The notes under the pieces were generated by a model that saw only the letters and a list, made by a program, of their open reading frames with translations, was not told where the DNA came from and did not search any database. This document shows, piece by piece, positions 34,318-44,529 of a stretch of 64,000 nucleotides of DNA (within the stretch, counting starts at the first letter, position 1; every line of letters starts with the position of its first letter). A program made the position numbers and the translations under genes. Source of the DNA: Rhododendron vialii (Eukaryota; Streptophyta; Magnoliopsida; Ericales; Ericaceae); contig NC_080569.1 in assembly GCF_030253575.1 (NCBI RefSeq), forward strand, positions 578,001 through 642,000, written 5' to 3'.

Positions 34318-34320
<3 letters not shown>

Positions 34321-34755
34321 TGGACTCTGTTTCCCTTCTGGATATGGGAACAACGTGAATATGGGAGATTTTATAGGAGTGGGATATGAGAGATTTGATA
34401 GGAGTGAGATATATCAGATTAACAGTTTTTAAAGGTAAGGGTATTTTGGTCCTGAACTAATTTCTTTTTTAATTGAATTGGACTTAAGGCCTCACCAAAA
34501 CCTAATTAGTGGACTAGAGGGGTTATGAAATTTAGAAGTGGATTTAGTAGGTTACAAATATGCTATAGTGGATTTCCCAACAATTTTTTAAATTAAAATT
34601 CATATAGCCAATCCTAATTAGCTGTGACTTAAGGCTCGGGTCGATTTGATTGGTTTGTTTTTATTTGCTTATTTTGTATGTGAATTAGATATGTACCTAA
34701 CTCATTTATACACGTGTCTGCTGTCTATGTTCAGACACACATACTCACAAAAGGA

Positions 34756-35012
34756 AAAGTAATTTTGGCATTCCACATTTAGCCATTGACACTCTACTTT
34801 TTATTTTTATCTTATGTGAAATTACCAAATTTCCCTTTCTTTTGTTAGTATTCATCCACTTTCAGGGATAATTTGGTAATTTCAAAGAAGAATAAACACG
34901 AAAAGTGAATGCCAATGGCTATCCACCTTCGGGGGTAATTTGGTAATTTCAAAGAAGAATAAACACAAGAAGTGAATGCCAATGGCTAAAGGTGAAGTGC
35001 CACAATCAACTT
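34756..35012. mobile_element. Foldback MITE with internal duplication
   Basis: The left arm (attttggcattccacattta, then gccattga) pairs with the right arm (gtgaatgccaatggctaaag, then gtgaagtgcc). The right arm is duplicated in tandem: aatttggtaatttcaaagaa, followed by the same aagtgaatgccaatggct type tail, occurs twice at about 34869-34922 and 34935-34988. Confidence 0.65.
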
Positions 35013-35045
35013 GAAAAAAAAACACAAATTAGACAATAAGCAATG

Positions 35046-35434
35046 AATGCTGCTACAGATACAGAGCTTTCTGCACAGACAGCTCGTACGGCGCTCGTTT
35101 GGGCCCGTCTCGAGTCCAACAAAGATAATCGGAGCCGCTCATTTTGTTCAATATATTTTGCTTAAGGTCCCTGCAAAAAATCAGTTCCATCTGACATCGA
35201 TAAGAGCGTTTGCGAAGCGTCCAAAATTGCATAGAAAAATTTCTAAAGCAATTTTGAATGCTTCGCAAACGCTCTTAACGATGTCGGATGGAGCTGATTT
35301 TTTGCAGGGACCTTAAGAAAAATATATTGAACAAAATGAGCGGCTCCGATTATCTTTGTTGGACCCGAGACGAGCCCAAATGGGCACTGTACGCGCTATC
35401 TGTACAGAAAGCTGCTGTACCAGCAGCATTTTGG
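35046..35434. mobile_element. 389-bp foldback MITE with 10-bp TSD (MULE-like)
   Basis: ataagcaatg occurs exactly at 35036-35045 and 35435-35444. The insert starts aatgctgct and ends agcagcattttgg. Its two halves are complementary along roughly 190 bp each around a centre near 35237, including ggagccgctcattttgttca with its complement and aagagcgtttgcgaagc with gcttcgcaaacgctctt. A 9-10 bp duplication suggests mobilisation by a Mutator-like transposase. Confidence 0.88.
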
Positions 35435-35682
35435 ATAAGCAATGGAGAACCTGAGTGGAGGTGTATTGATGGTGATGCAGAAACTGTACTGCTCCCAAAG
35501 ATTTTTAGAAAGCAGCAAAATAAAGCTCTAAATAACCACATCAATGTTGTTCGTTCAAAACAATGACCACATCAAAAGCAAAACCCATAAAGGAGAGGGC
35601 CAATTTAAGGAGCTACCACTAATGGGTATAAATTTTATATGCACAAAAATAAGTACACATTTCTCTAAGCAACAGACAAGGA

Positions 35683-36758
35683 TCAGGAAGGGTAGACCAG
35701 AATCCTATCATCAAAGAAATTGCTAGTCCTGAGGAAACTGCTCGTGAAAGATGAAGAAGAGGAGGAGGAGGAAGGTAGTTCTTCCAGCTCATCATAAAAG
35801 TCATGATCATTTTCTTCTGATTTAAGCTGATCTGATGAGAAGCTCAACAGAGGAGGAAAACTGATGAGTGGCTCTTCCTCAAGTAGAACAGTACTAATTG
35901 GTTCTTGATGATCATCAAAAGGGTTCTCCCTTTTGCCCATTATTATAATGTCTTGGGAATTGTTGAATGGAGACTGAGAGTAGTGGAAATGATCTTCATT
36001 TGCATCTTCTTCTTGACTGTCCTTGGGGGGTTCCTGCTCCTTTTCTGGTGGTGGTGGTGGTGGTGGTTGCTGCTCTTCTTCTTCTTCTTCTTTGGGGGTT
36101 GTGGGTTGATGATCTTTAGTTGGTTGGTTTTGGGGTTTTTCAGTAGTGGGAATTGGATCAGGACCTGGGTGATTGTGGGTGGAGGTATAAGTGATGATTA
36201 GCATAGAAGCATCTGTTCTGCATCTTTCTACTTGTTTTTTAGCTGAACAACCTTTTGATGTGCTGCATCTGTAGTAACCCCTGCACCAATCATTGCAACA
36301 ACACTAGTTTGTGGAAGATTTTAATTAAGAACAAAGTAAATAATTAAAATGAAGTGGAGAAGCTAATAATTGTATTTCTTCATCCTAGTTTTTCCTTAAT
36401 TTCCATTCAATGGGATTTCTTTGAATTAAACATTAATACTTAGGAACTAGATCCAAAAGGCTTGTGCTATTAGAAGGAAGAGGGAAAATTGAAGCTAATT
36501 TAAAAGAATCAAGTAATAATTAGTACAATTTGGCTATGCTTTTAATTAGTTTGCTTGGAATTAAGGAAAACAAGGGTAGAGAAAGGGAAATCTTAAAATT
36601 TTCTTCCCTAATTTGGTTTAAGAAGAAAAAGAAGAGAAATATTACAAAATATAGACTGTGAAATTTTCTTCACATTTTCCACAAACTTTCCTTCCTAACT
36701 ATTTTCTCTCTTCTTCCTCTCATTTTTCCCCAAGTTCCAAGCAGGCCTTTACTCTGTG

Positions 36759-36801
<43 letters not shown>

Positions 36802-37157
36802 GGATAAGGAGAACCTTTGATGGGTTTTTGGCCATATTTCCTCCAAGACCAACAATCAGAAGGTGGCCCTTCACTCCTCTGCTTCCCCTGCTGATCATTC
36901 CCTTCTATCTTCACCCTCACCACCGTCTTCTCTACCACCTTCCTACTAATTCATATGGAAATTACAAACCAAAAATACTTCACATATTTCCCGAACTTAA
37001 AATTCTCTCTCAATTTGACTTGCACAAAATCTTTAAGAAAACAGAAAACCACTTGCCTTCTTTTGGATGCCTGCGTTTCTGCTTCAAGTTCTTTTCTTTC
37101 CTCTGGCGTTGAGTCCAGTCCTTCAGAGAGAGAACCATCCATAACAGACGAACTCAT
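35683..37157 (-). CDS. WRKY transcription factor, group IIe
   Basis: Three exons, complement(35683-36280, 36799-36942, 37057-37157), give 280 aa. Start is the first ATG after an in-frame stop. The first intron uses a GC donor (AAG followed by GCAAGT), and only this choice keeps frame and yields [17 protein letters not shown]. The WRKY domain holds WRKYGQK at 68-74 and a zinc ligand set Cys87, Cys93, His117, His119 (C-X5-C-X23-H-X-H). The phrase [20 protein letters not shown] is group IIe. The intron within the domain after the PR residue is the usual group II position. The C-terminus is Pro/Glu/Ser-rich and acidic, consistent with an activation region. It should bind W-box DNA in the nucleus. 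The exact Arabidopsis counterpart is not resolved. Confidence 0.92.
36759..36797. repeat. (GA)n microsatellite abutting a WRKY splice donor
   Basis: About 18 GA units on the plus strand. On the gene's strand the tract reads (TC)n directly after the GT of the intron 2 donor at 36798-36797, so donor positions +3 to +6 are CTCT rather than the usual AAGT-like bases. Confidence 0.9.
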
Positions 37158-39863
37158 TACCTTCTTCTTCTTCTTCTTCCTTGAACAATCTAAAAAAAGC
37201 TTATATCTGGGTTGCAAAGGAGTAGATGAAGTTGCAGAGGCAGAGCATTAAAGAAAGAAACTTTAATTGATTAGGAGAGAGAAGGGAGAAAGAGATACTG
37301 ATGAGAAAGGATAACAAAGAGAGGACAAACCCACAAGTTGCTTTCTCTCTCTACTATAATTCATTAAATATTGCGATACACTTTACATACATTTCACCAG
37401 CCCCCCACTCTTATTAATTAATCCAAAGTGTCCTTGCACATTTACATGCATGTACAGATATTTCCACGTTAGCAATACAACGGTTATACTAGTACAACAG
37501 TCGTATTAGTATCCCCGCATGCACAAGTAATGCCACAAACACATCTTTGAAACACAACTCGATCTGGACATCATTGTATTGGGAGTCATTAGATGCATAT
37601 AGACCCACGCACATCAAACGACTTCTGATATGGTTATATTGGAAATTGCGTTTCTAGAAATTTGGATGATTGGATCACATACAAGTAAGATTATAAAATA
37701 GTGAAATTATAATGAGGTGTTTATTCGGAGCTGCCAAATGTATGTGTCCGAAATTATGTTTTAAAATTGTGTTCGTAACATTTCTCTTATGCAAATGTTG
37801 ACAGAATTGAAACGTGTAGGTTTTTTGGAAGAGTGCCGGATAGGCACGGGCAATTCCTCGCAACGTTGTAGGTTGCTTAAGTGTCATTGTTATGCTCAAG
37901 GAGTGGTATTTGTTTTCAACAGCTGGACAAGTGTTTGTATTGGCTGGCCGGCGAGTGGTCCCTCTGTGTGTCCGCCACAATGAATGATTGCCCCGAGGAT
38001 TGTGGTGCTTATACCAACTCTCAACCCCCTCTCAACCAAATCCACATATTCAACAACTTCCAAACATAAAAGGCCCTATATATGTCACATTTGTATTACT
38101 CGCAAGTCTTTTCGTTTCAAAATATTTGTCCGATTTATAGAATGAGAATTTGAAAAACAATTATTTTTATTATAAATTAAAAGAACTTATTTATATTTAG
38201 TAAAATATTGAAAATATTTTGGTTTTTTCTTACAGAGAACGATTTATTTTTAATTTTTCGTTTTAAGGATTAAATAAACATTTTGTGACAGAGAAAGATG
38301 GATTACATGTTAGTTTGATTACTGGATTTGGTGCGGATGACAGGTCATCTGATAAGTGAACGTTAACTTTAAATACTTTAAGGTAGATGGGCTCATTTTA
38401 GTAGGGGCAAATTTATTACTCCTTCCTTTGGATATGTAACCGACGAGTAATTATTCAAAAGTTAGGACCACCGTGGTGCTCCAATCATTTTAGAATCACA
38501 TATTTATGTGGGGTCTTCTATACATTGGGATTGAATTACCTTGTGCGCGCATCATGATTTAGGTATTTGACTCCAAATAATGAGATTCATGTTCTCACCA
38601 TGCCAACAGTACGGACATCAAAAATGCAGTTTTAGGTTGTTTAGTTATAAAATGCATATAAAATATCTGATGCGTAGGAAGGAGAATGAAAGACTGCGCG
38701 AGGAGGTGGAGAAGTACAAGAAGGCAGCCGACGACCGCGAAGAGGAGCCGTGCAAAGTGAACAAGGCGTTGCAGTCACCATATAATGATATAATTCATCT
38801 CTATGGTATTTTTTTGGATAAGATAATTCATCTATGTAGTTGCGTGTCAAGTGAATTTTGTTTTAAAATTTACGACATTGAATCAAGTCACAATAGGGAA
38901 CCATTATCTAGTCAGACATTCAATGAGAGTACTTCACCGAGTTACTTAATTAGAGTTCAACTTCCAACTTTGAAAATGAAAGTTCTTTTATATATACTAG
39001 TACCTGATAAGAAAAAAACCAGATAATGCTTTTCACTAAATACAAAGTGAAGCGAATATTGCCAAGTGGTAAAACATTAGTATTTCATCTACCATACATG
39101 CATGTGAACCTTTGTAAATCGGAGTTTTCTTGTGCGTTGGGTACATCAATTTGAGTCTCCAATGTTGCATAAGGAGTTGAGCTGAAGTGCATGGGGACTA
39201 ATAAAACTATCTGGCTGAGGTTTCCCCAACAATTTACTATATTGCTCACTTCAATCCAGACGGTGAACTGGTCATGAAGTAGGCGTCTTTGTTTTTGTTT
39301 TCATTTTCATTTTCATTTTAAAGTGGGTTAGAAGGGATAATGTTCATTAAACCCGAGTTTTGTCCGTGAGTCACCGCTTGTTAAAAGCATCTCCAAGTGA
39401 GATAGTAAAGTTCTACACTAAACAAAGTTGTGGTGACTCAGGTTACAAATTGAAGAGCCACTCATACCAAGTGCACTCAAGCCTTCAAGGGACCCTTTCA
39501 GACATTTTTTTTGGGGCCTCACCAAAAAGAAGAGGAAGGGTACTAGTTCCCAAATACCCTTTCTTGGGGAGGTTGAGTTTGCCTTTGTCCAGTTTAGGTT
39601 TTTGTGGGCCTATCCCGGATCCACAATGATGATTGAAATTGTTCAGTAAAACTTGTTGAGTTTGTCATTCATGTTAAAAACAAGTTTGATTGAACATCGG
39701 TAACTACATGATCAAAATGGTTTTGAAGTACAAGAAAATATTGGAAAATTTAAGTTTAGAGTATTTTTTATCCCATTTTTCTTGTACAAATGTATATCGA
39801 TTATGAATCTACTGATCGACCAAATTAATTTTTTTACGTGAATAACAAACTCAACGAGCTCTA
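37158..39863. other. Intergenic region, WRKY 5' flank to MITE
   Basis: No intact gene. The WRKY leader and promoter occupy the left end (a run of ctctct near 37340). The rest is AT-rich. A short GC-rich coding-like patch lies at 38690-38780. Frames at 37675-37983 and 39360-39629 show no domains. Confidence 0.4.
38690..38780 (+). pseudogene. Short coding-like fragment, coiled-coil type
   Basis: In one frame the patch reads NERLREEVEKYKKAADD followed by REEEPCKVNKALQS. It has heptad-like spacing and much higher GC than its flanks. It has no start context and runs into AT-rich sequence. It could be a relict exon or captured fragment. The parent gene was not recognised. Confidence 0.35.
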
Positions 39864-40081
39864 GGAGAAATTTTCGGTACCGGGTGGTACCACGTGGCCG
39901 TGCTCACATGGTGCTCGAGCAGTCCATCTAGGCCGTCCAAAAATGTGTTGAACGGCCCAAATTGAAACCCTTTTTCTCCTCTCACCCTACTACTCTCTCT
40001 CCAAATCCGAACTGTTCAAAACCGAAATGAACACCTGGATCGTGCCGAATGGTACCCATCCGGCGCTGTAAAATTTCTCGC
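39864..40081. mobile_element. Short inverted-repeat element (MITE)
   Basis: The left end gagaaattttcggtaccggg (then tggtaccac) matches the reverse complement of the right end tggtacccatccggcgctgt (then aaaatttctcgc). About 218 bp, with GC-rich ends unlike most MITEs here. No TSD resolved. Confidence 0.6.
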
Positions 40082-40148
40082 AAAGTAGAGAGAATCCTCC
40101 TCCCCTTTTCAGAATGCAGACATGTTTTGAATCGCATTTACTATATTA

Positions 40149-40382
40149 GAGCATGTACACTAGATTAGAGAAAATAACATCTTAGGTATTGTTTAATTTG
40201 ACAATTTTGGACGATGCACACTAGATTAGACATGTTTGGACGATGTACACTTGAGGTCCCTTTTCAGAATGCAAACATGTCTGGTATGCTTGCTATTTTG
40301 CTCAAAAAATTGTCTAATTTGAGCATGCACACTAGATTAAATAATTTTGGCTCAAATTTTACCTAATATGACATACTTGCTC
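40149..40382. mobile_element. Harbinger-like MITE with TTA TSD in the cupin promoter
   Basis: TTA at 40146-40148 and 40383-40385 flanks 234 bp beginning gagcatgtacactagatta and ending acatacttgctc. Subrepeats of cacactagatta occur inside. It ends about 120 bp before the cupin ATG. Confidence 0.75.
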
Positions 40383-40503
40383 TTACTCCAAAAAGTAGAT
40401 GCAAGAATTTGTTTCCTAGGGTTTTCGAAAGTTCAGGTTTTCAAAATTGCGGGGGTTTACAAGGGAAAGGACCTCAAGTCGCAAAGGGGCGTTTCTGAGA
40501 GAA

Positions 40504-42166
40504 ATGGTGCAGAATTCAGTTTTAGACGACGACAGGAAATTCCTAACCCTAACCCTAGTGCTACCAGTGCTGCTGTTTTCTGTATCTCTCCTATTGTCCT
40601 ACTCTTGCAACCATACAACTACTACTTCTCCTCCTCAGACCAATTTGACCGAGACAACTGAAGACTCAAAGACAGAGATGGAGACTATTACTCCTCCTAC
40701 GATTACGACTACTTCTCCTTCAACTTCTACTACTTCTTCTACAGTGGAGATGATAGTTGGTGGGGTGAAAATTGAGAAGAACCCTTCTGAGTCAAAACTC
40801 GCTCAACTCGGCGTCTCATCCTGGCCCAAGTACGCCTCTTATATTGCCCTTTCCTTTCCAATTGTTCCCTTCTTTTGTTTTTGTTCTCTTCAGTTTTCTT
40901 TCTGTCATTATTTTCTTTTATTAGCTTGTTATCTATATTTAATTCGTAGTTCTTTAACGTAATCCGTGTTAACCCCAAAAGGGTTGGCCTAGAATCCGAG
41001 GCCTGGACTTTAGGGGTTTGTCCCTCGTGAGATCTCTGGTTCGAAACGCGAGGTGCTATCAACTCCTTCGGGCCCAGTTCGGGCTTTGAATAGGTCTCCC
41101 ACTAGTGCACGGGGGAATTGGTCCTCGGGAAGTTGGCCTAGACACCTCTGGTGATAAATAAAAAACATTCGGTGTTGCTATTGCAATATAGCAACTGAGG
41201 ATTTGCATTTAAGAACTCAGGAATGGTTACAAACTTAACAAGAGGGTTCTTGTTATATATAAAGCGATTGATCCTCCTGTTCTTATCTAATAGATTTTGT
41301 GAAGTTTTTGTCAGTGGCACATTGGCACGGACCATTCTGTATTTGAAGAGACTCTTCAAATACAACACTAAAAATAGGTACTTTGTTACCTCACATGACA
41401 AATTTGAAGAGGGAATTCTTCTGGTGTTATGAACCCTAAGTTTTCTGTGGACACCAACCTTTGGGATTCTATACGGCCTTGATTGCAATTTCCTTGTGTC
41501 TCATTCCTGAACATTACGAAATTAAATCTGGTATTGCTTTCATCGTCTGAATTGGGTATGAACACACTGGCTTCATCTCCTCATCCTCCTCCTCAACTTT
41601 TCAATGCTTACTCGATTAGGTAGTCTAGACGCAGAGATAGTCGGAGATTTGGAGGAGTTTCCATTTATAGGTGTACCATGACCCTTGTAAGCTTCATTTG
41701 TTGCCTTCTTTCCTTTATTCCTCAATTTCCATTTACCTTTGTCGGCATTCTGTTAAACCGTGGGATCATTCGTCGCCCTAAGATTCTATTGATCGATTAA
41801 CTTTATCTGCAAGACAAAGAAAAGCAGTAGTTGCTACATGATGTACTGAAATGCATGAATGCATATCCTTTTACACTGCCATTTTTCTGTTGTGATATTT
41901 ATTCTACTTTTGTCAATCCTCCTTCGAATGATCAGTTGTTGTAATCTGGGATTTTTAGGTGGGGATGTGGTCCGAGCAAATTTCCATGGACATTCAAGGC
42001 CAACGAGACAATGTACCTGCTGGAGGGAAAAGTTAACGTCTACACCGAGGGTTATGATGGTTTTTTTGAAATTGGCGCTGGTGATTTGGTTGAATTCCCA
42101 AAAGGAATGAAAGTCACTTGGGATGTCATTGAATCTGTTAACAAGCACTATTACTTGGAAAAGTAA
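40504..42166 (+). CDS. Single-domain RmlC-like cupin (Cupin_3 type) with N-terminal anchor
   Basis: Two exons, 40504-40829 and 41959-42166, join in phase and give 177 aa. Residues 12-31 are hydrophobic (FLTLTLVLPVLLFSVSLLLS), a signal or membrane anchor, followed by a Thr/Ser/Pro-rich spacer. The cupin part resembles Arabidopsis At3g04300/At4g10300-type small cupins: VEMIVGGVKIEKNPSE, LGVSSWPKWGCGPSKFPWTF, ETMYLLEGKVNVYTEG, FEIGAGDLVEFPKGMKVTWD. The biochemical role of this group is not established. Residues such as E in ETMYLLEGK could be metal-site remnants, but the full set of histidines of classic cupins is missing. Exon 1 includes a telomere-like ctaaccctaaccctag within the region coding for the anchor. 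The intron contains a SINE-like element. Confidence 0.85.
40975..41170 (+). mobile_element. tRNA-derived SINE-like element in the cupin intron
   Basis: A box-like ttggcctagaatccgagg near 40984 and B box-like ctctggttcgaaacgcg near 41034-41048 stand about 45 bp apart, as in a pol III promoter. The element is GC-rich compared with the intron and ends gataaataaaaaaca near 41165. Length about 190 bp. No clear TSD was found, so an old copy is likely. Confidence 0.6.
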
Positions 42167-43190
42167 CGTTAGACTCTTTATAACTTTTCCTGCTTGAACT
42201 ACTTTGGAATTGTAGATGTTGTTCTTGTTGCATTTCACTTGGACCACTTCGGAGCTGTAGTTTCTCTTCTTGCCTTTTAGTACTATCCGGCATTTCAATT
42301 GCTCGACTTTCAATTTCCAGATTCTGTATTGTTTCCATGTATTGGAAAACCTCTCACATGTATATGATAGGCTACAATGCGTTTCACTCTCGAAAACAAC
42401 CAAATCAACTGTTGTTTAACTAGAATTTTGTTGTGCAACCTATATACTACGTACTAGTACATTGTTTGTTTGAAAAATGACCTGTATAACCCATTAACCC
42501 TGTTACACAACACAAGTATCACATTGTGACGTTTATTCGTTATGTTCTTGAAATGGACTGATGAGAATTTAAACTTGGAAGTGATGAGAGGAAGGGGAAA
42601 GGGAAATCGCAGTTCACATTAATCGGATTCAAACCCACAAGACTTGGTTAGGAAACTTTTCATATATGCACTTTGGCCAACCCATTGATCTAGTAATAAC
42701 TCGATTTAGCTAAAACCTGAGTTGCCCACCCCAGGAAAGCATGCGCAAATTCAAATTAGATTTTGTTTTGTTGCATCATTAGTTTTTCCATTTTATCAGT
42801 AGGAAAAAAAAAAAAACCCTAAGCACTGGTAGTGGGTGTGGGTTTATATTTTATACTTGAATGAGGGTAATGGGTGGAGTATTTTATAATTTACACAAAA
42901 TCTGTTTCATGATTTTCACAATATATGCACACACCCAACAACAACTGAATTAAATTAATGTGAATAATTTTGCATCGTTTATTGAATGAGTAATATTAAA
43001 ACATACCTTAGACACAGACTAACGAACTAATGTAATTTGTCAACTGTATTGGTCGAGACAACCACTTAATATTCCATCGCTTCAGTTGTTATGTTCCATC
43101 ACACACAGCTATATGGACCTAAACTCATGTTCCTCCTTGTTATATAGATAACCACACATCTCTTTCGGCTAATTGCTACAGTTGAACTAA
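42167..43190. other. Intergenic region, cupin 3' flank to membrane-protein gene
   Basis: No gene seen. The 189-codon minus-strand frame at 41834-42403 overlaps the real cupin exon and is a shadow. AT-rich with a poly-A tract near 42808. The downstream gene's promoter lies at the right end. Confidence 0.45.
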
Positions 43191-44042
43191 ATGGGTTGGA
43201 GAATATGGCTTGAGAAGAAGCAGCTCTGGATTCAACTATCGTTTTACCTCCTCACCACCACCCTCCTCAGCCTCCTCCTCCCTCTCTCATTTCTCCTTGT
43301 AGCAAGACTCTCAACCTCCTACTCTCTCTTCAGTTTAGACCCTCATCCCATCACACACCCTTCCAATCTTTCCTCTATCATAATATCTCTCTTCATTGAA
43401 ACAAACCCTTCTCTCCTCCACGCTCTCGTTTTTCTCATCGCCGCTGCCACCCTCTTCCACGGCTTGACCGGTCAGACACTGTTTATAGCCGAGCCACCGG
43501 AGCCCAATTCTCGGCCCAATTTGTGTATTTCATGGATTTTGCTCTGTACTTTACAGCTCTGCATTGGTTTGGGCATTGAAGCGATCATAGCAGCTGGGAT
43601 TGATGGCGATGGTTTTGGTCACGAGAGAAATTCGTCAGGCAGAATTGTCTTTGTCTTTCTCCTAGGGTTGCACGAGACTATGCTATATTGGTGGAGGGGG
43701 GTGGTGAAGCCGGTGGTTGATGACACAGTTTTCGGGTTTTTGAGGGAGGAGAGGTGGGTGGAGAGGGCAGTGATGGGTTGTGGGTTTGGCGCGTTATGGT
43801 GGTGGAGGTTGAGGGATGAGGTTGAGAGTCTGGTGGATATGGTGGAGTACGAGAGTGAGACGCCAATGGGTGTTGGGATTGCTGGCATTGTTGGGTGGTG
43901 GTTGTATTACCTAATTGTGACCATTGGAATGGTGAGGATTGTGAAGGGAATAATCACTTGGGTTGGAGTGATATTGCTTTACAGGCTGGAAGCTGCAAAC
44001 CCCGATGACGATGTTGAGAACGAAGATCTAGAGGAGGTCTAA
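43191..44042 (+). CDS. Intronless multi-pass membrane protein, unknown function
   Basis: A single uninterrupted frame of 283 aa with good start context (aaATGGG). Hydrophobic segments occur at about residues 13-40 (YLLTTTLLSLLLPLSFLLVA), 62-90, 110-135, 150-165 and 230-262. Predicted loops hold the conserved-looking phrases FHGLTGQTLFIAEPPEP, GLHETMLYWWRGVVKPVVDD and FLREERWVERAVMGCGFGALWWWRLRDEVE. The C-terminus is acidic (PDDDVENEDLEEV). Codon use and length argue for a real gene. I recall uncharacterised Arabidopsis transmembrane proteins of similar make-up but cannot name one safely. No enzymatic motif is visible. Confidence 0.8.
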   Translation: MGWRIWLEKKQLWIQLSFYLLTTTLLSLLLPLSFLLVARLSTSYSLFSLDPHPITHPSNLSSIIISLFIETNPSLLHALVFLIAAATLFHGLTGQTLFIAEPPEPNSRPNLCISWILLCTLQLCIGLGIEAIIAAGIDGDGFGHERNSSGRIVFVFLLGLHETMLYWWRGVVKPVVDDTVFGFLREERWVERAVMGCGFGALWWWRLRDEVESLVDMVEYESETPMGVGIAGIVGWWLYYLIVTIGMVRIVKGIITWVGVILLYRLEAANPDDDVENEDLEEV

Positions 44043-44529
44043 ACCAAATTTGTTACTATATATTCCACTTTTCACTTTGAATTTGTAAATTTGTTCTATA
44101 CACTTTAGATGCCAGGCCCTGATTAAAAAAAACAAAAACAAAAAAACTTAATAGTTGCCTGGCCGGATTCTATCCGTCCGTTTCAATTTGATTTTGCTGA
44201 TCAAGGAAATTCCACTGTATATCTTGTTACTTTCACCCACAAATCCTTTGTTGAAATATTTTCAGAAGAAAGTGCTTTCTTAATTGCTAATCTATATTAT
44301 TACGCTACTTGTGTTTTTAATTTGCAATATTTTACATACATGCTGGATGTTATGAAAAAGAGATGCTGATAGTATTATTTTATTATGGTATAAAACTCAA
44401 TCCAATGGGAAGGACTTCAAATCTAATTTCTTACTACTACTAAATTGCTACTAATTCCGAATACCAATTTTACAATGCGAAACCATTCCTTTCTGCCGCC
44501 AAACCAAATAAACTCCTGCTATATAAGAA

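Larger units (their letters stand above)
32626..34580. mobile_element. MULE-like non-autonomous element with about 75-bp TIRs and GC-rich cargo
   Basis: The left end (caccataccactttcc ... cacttctaaattctataacc) matches the reverse complement of the right end (about 34500-34580) over about 75 bp. AT-rich heptamers (aattttt) flank both sides but the TSD is uncertain. Inside, 32825-33210 is GC-rich and carries a 137-codon frame rich in Pro/Ser/Arg, and 33445-34200 is an AT-rich tandem repeat. This layout resembles a Pack-MULE with captured genic sequence. No transposase is present. Confidence 0.65.

Noticed and set aside
35905-36201. 98-codon plus-strand hydrophobic frame (Leu/Phe/Trp runs)
   Set aside because: Antisense shadow of the Pro/Glu-rich C-terminus of the WRKY gene.
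41834-42403. 189-codon minus-strand frame
   Set aside because: It is antisense to the cupin exon 2, whose sense frame is clearly conserved.
43619-43888. Minus-strand frames of 62-89 codons
   Set aside because: Shadows of the intact 283-aa membrane-protein gene on the plus strand.
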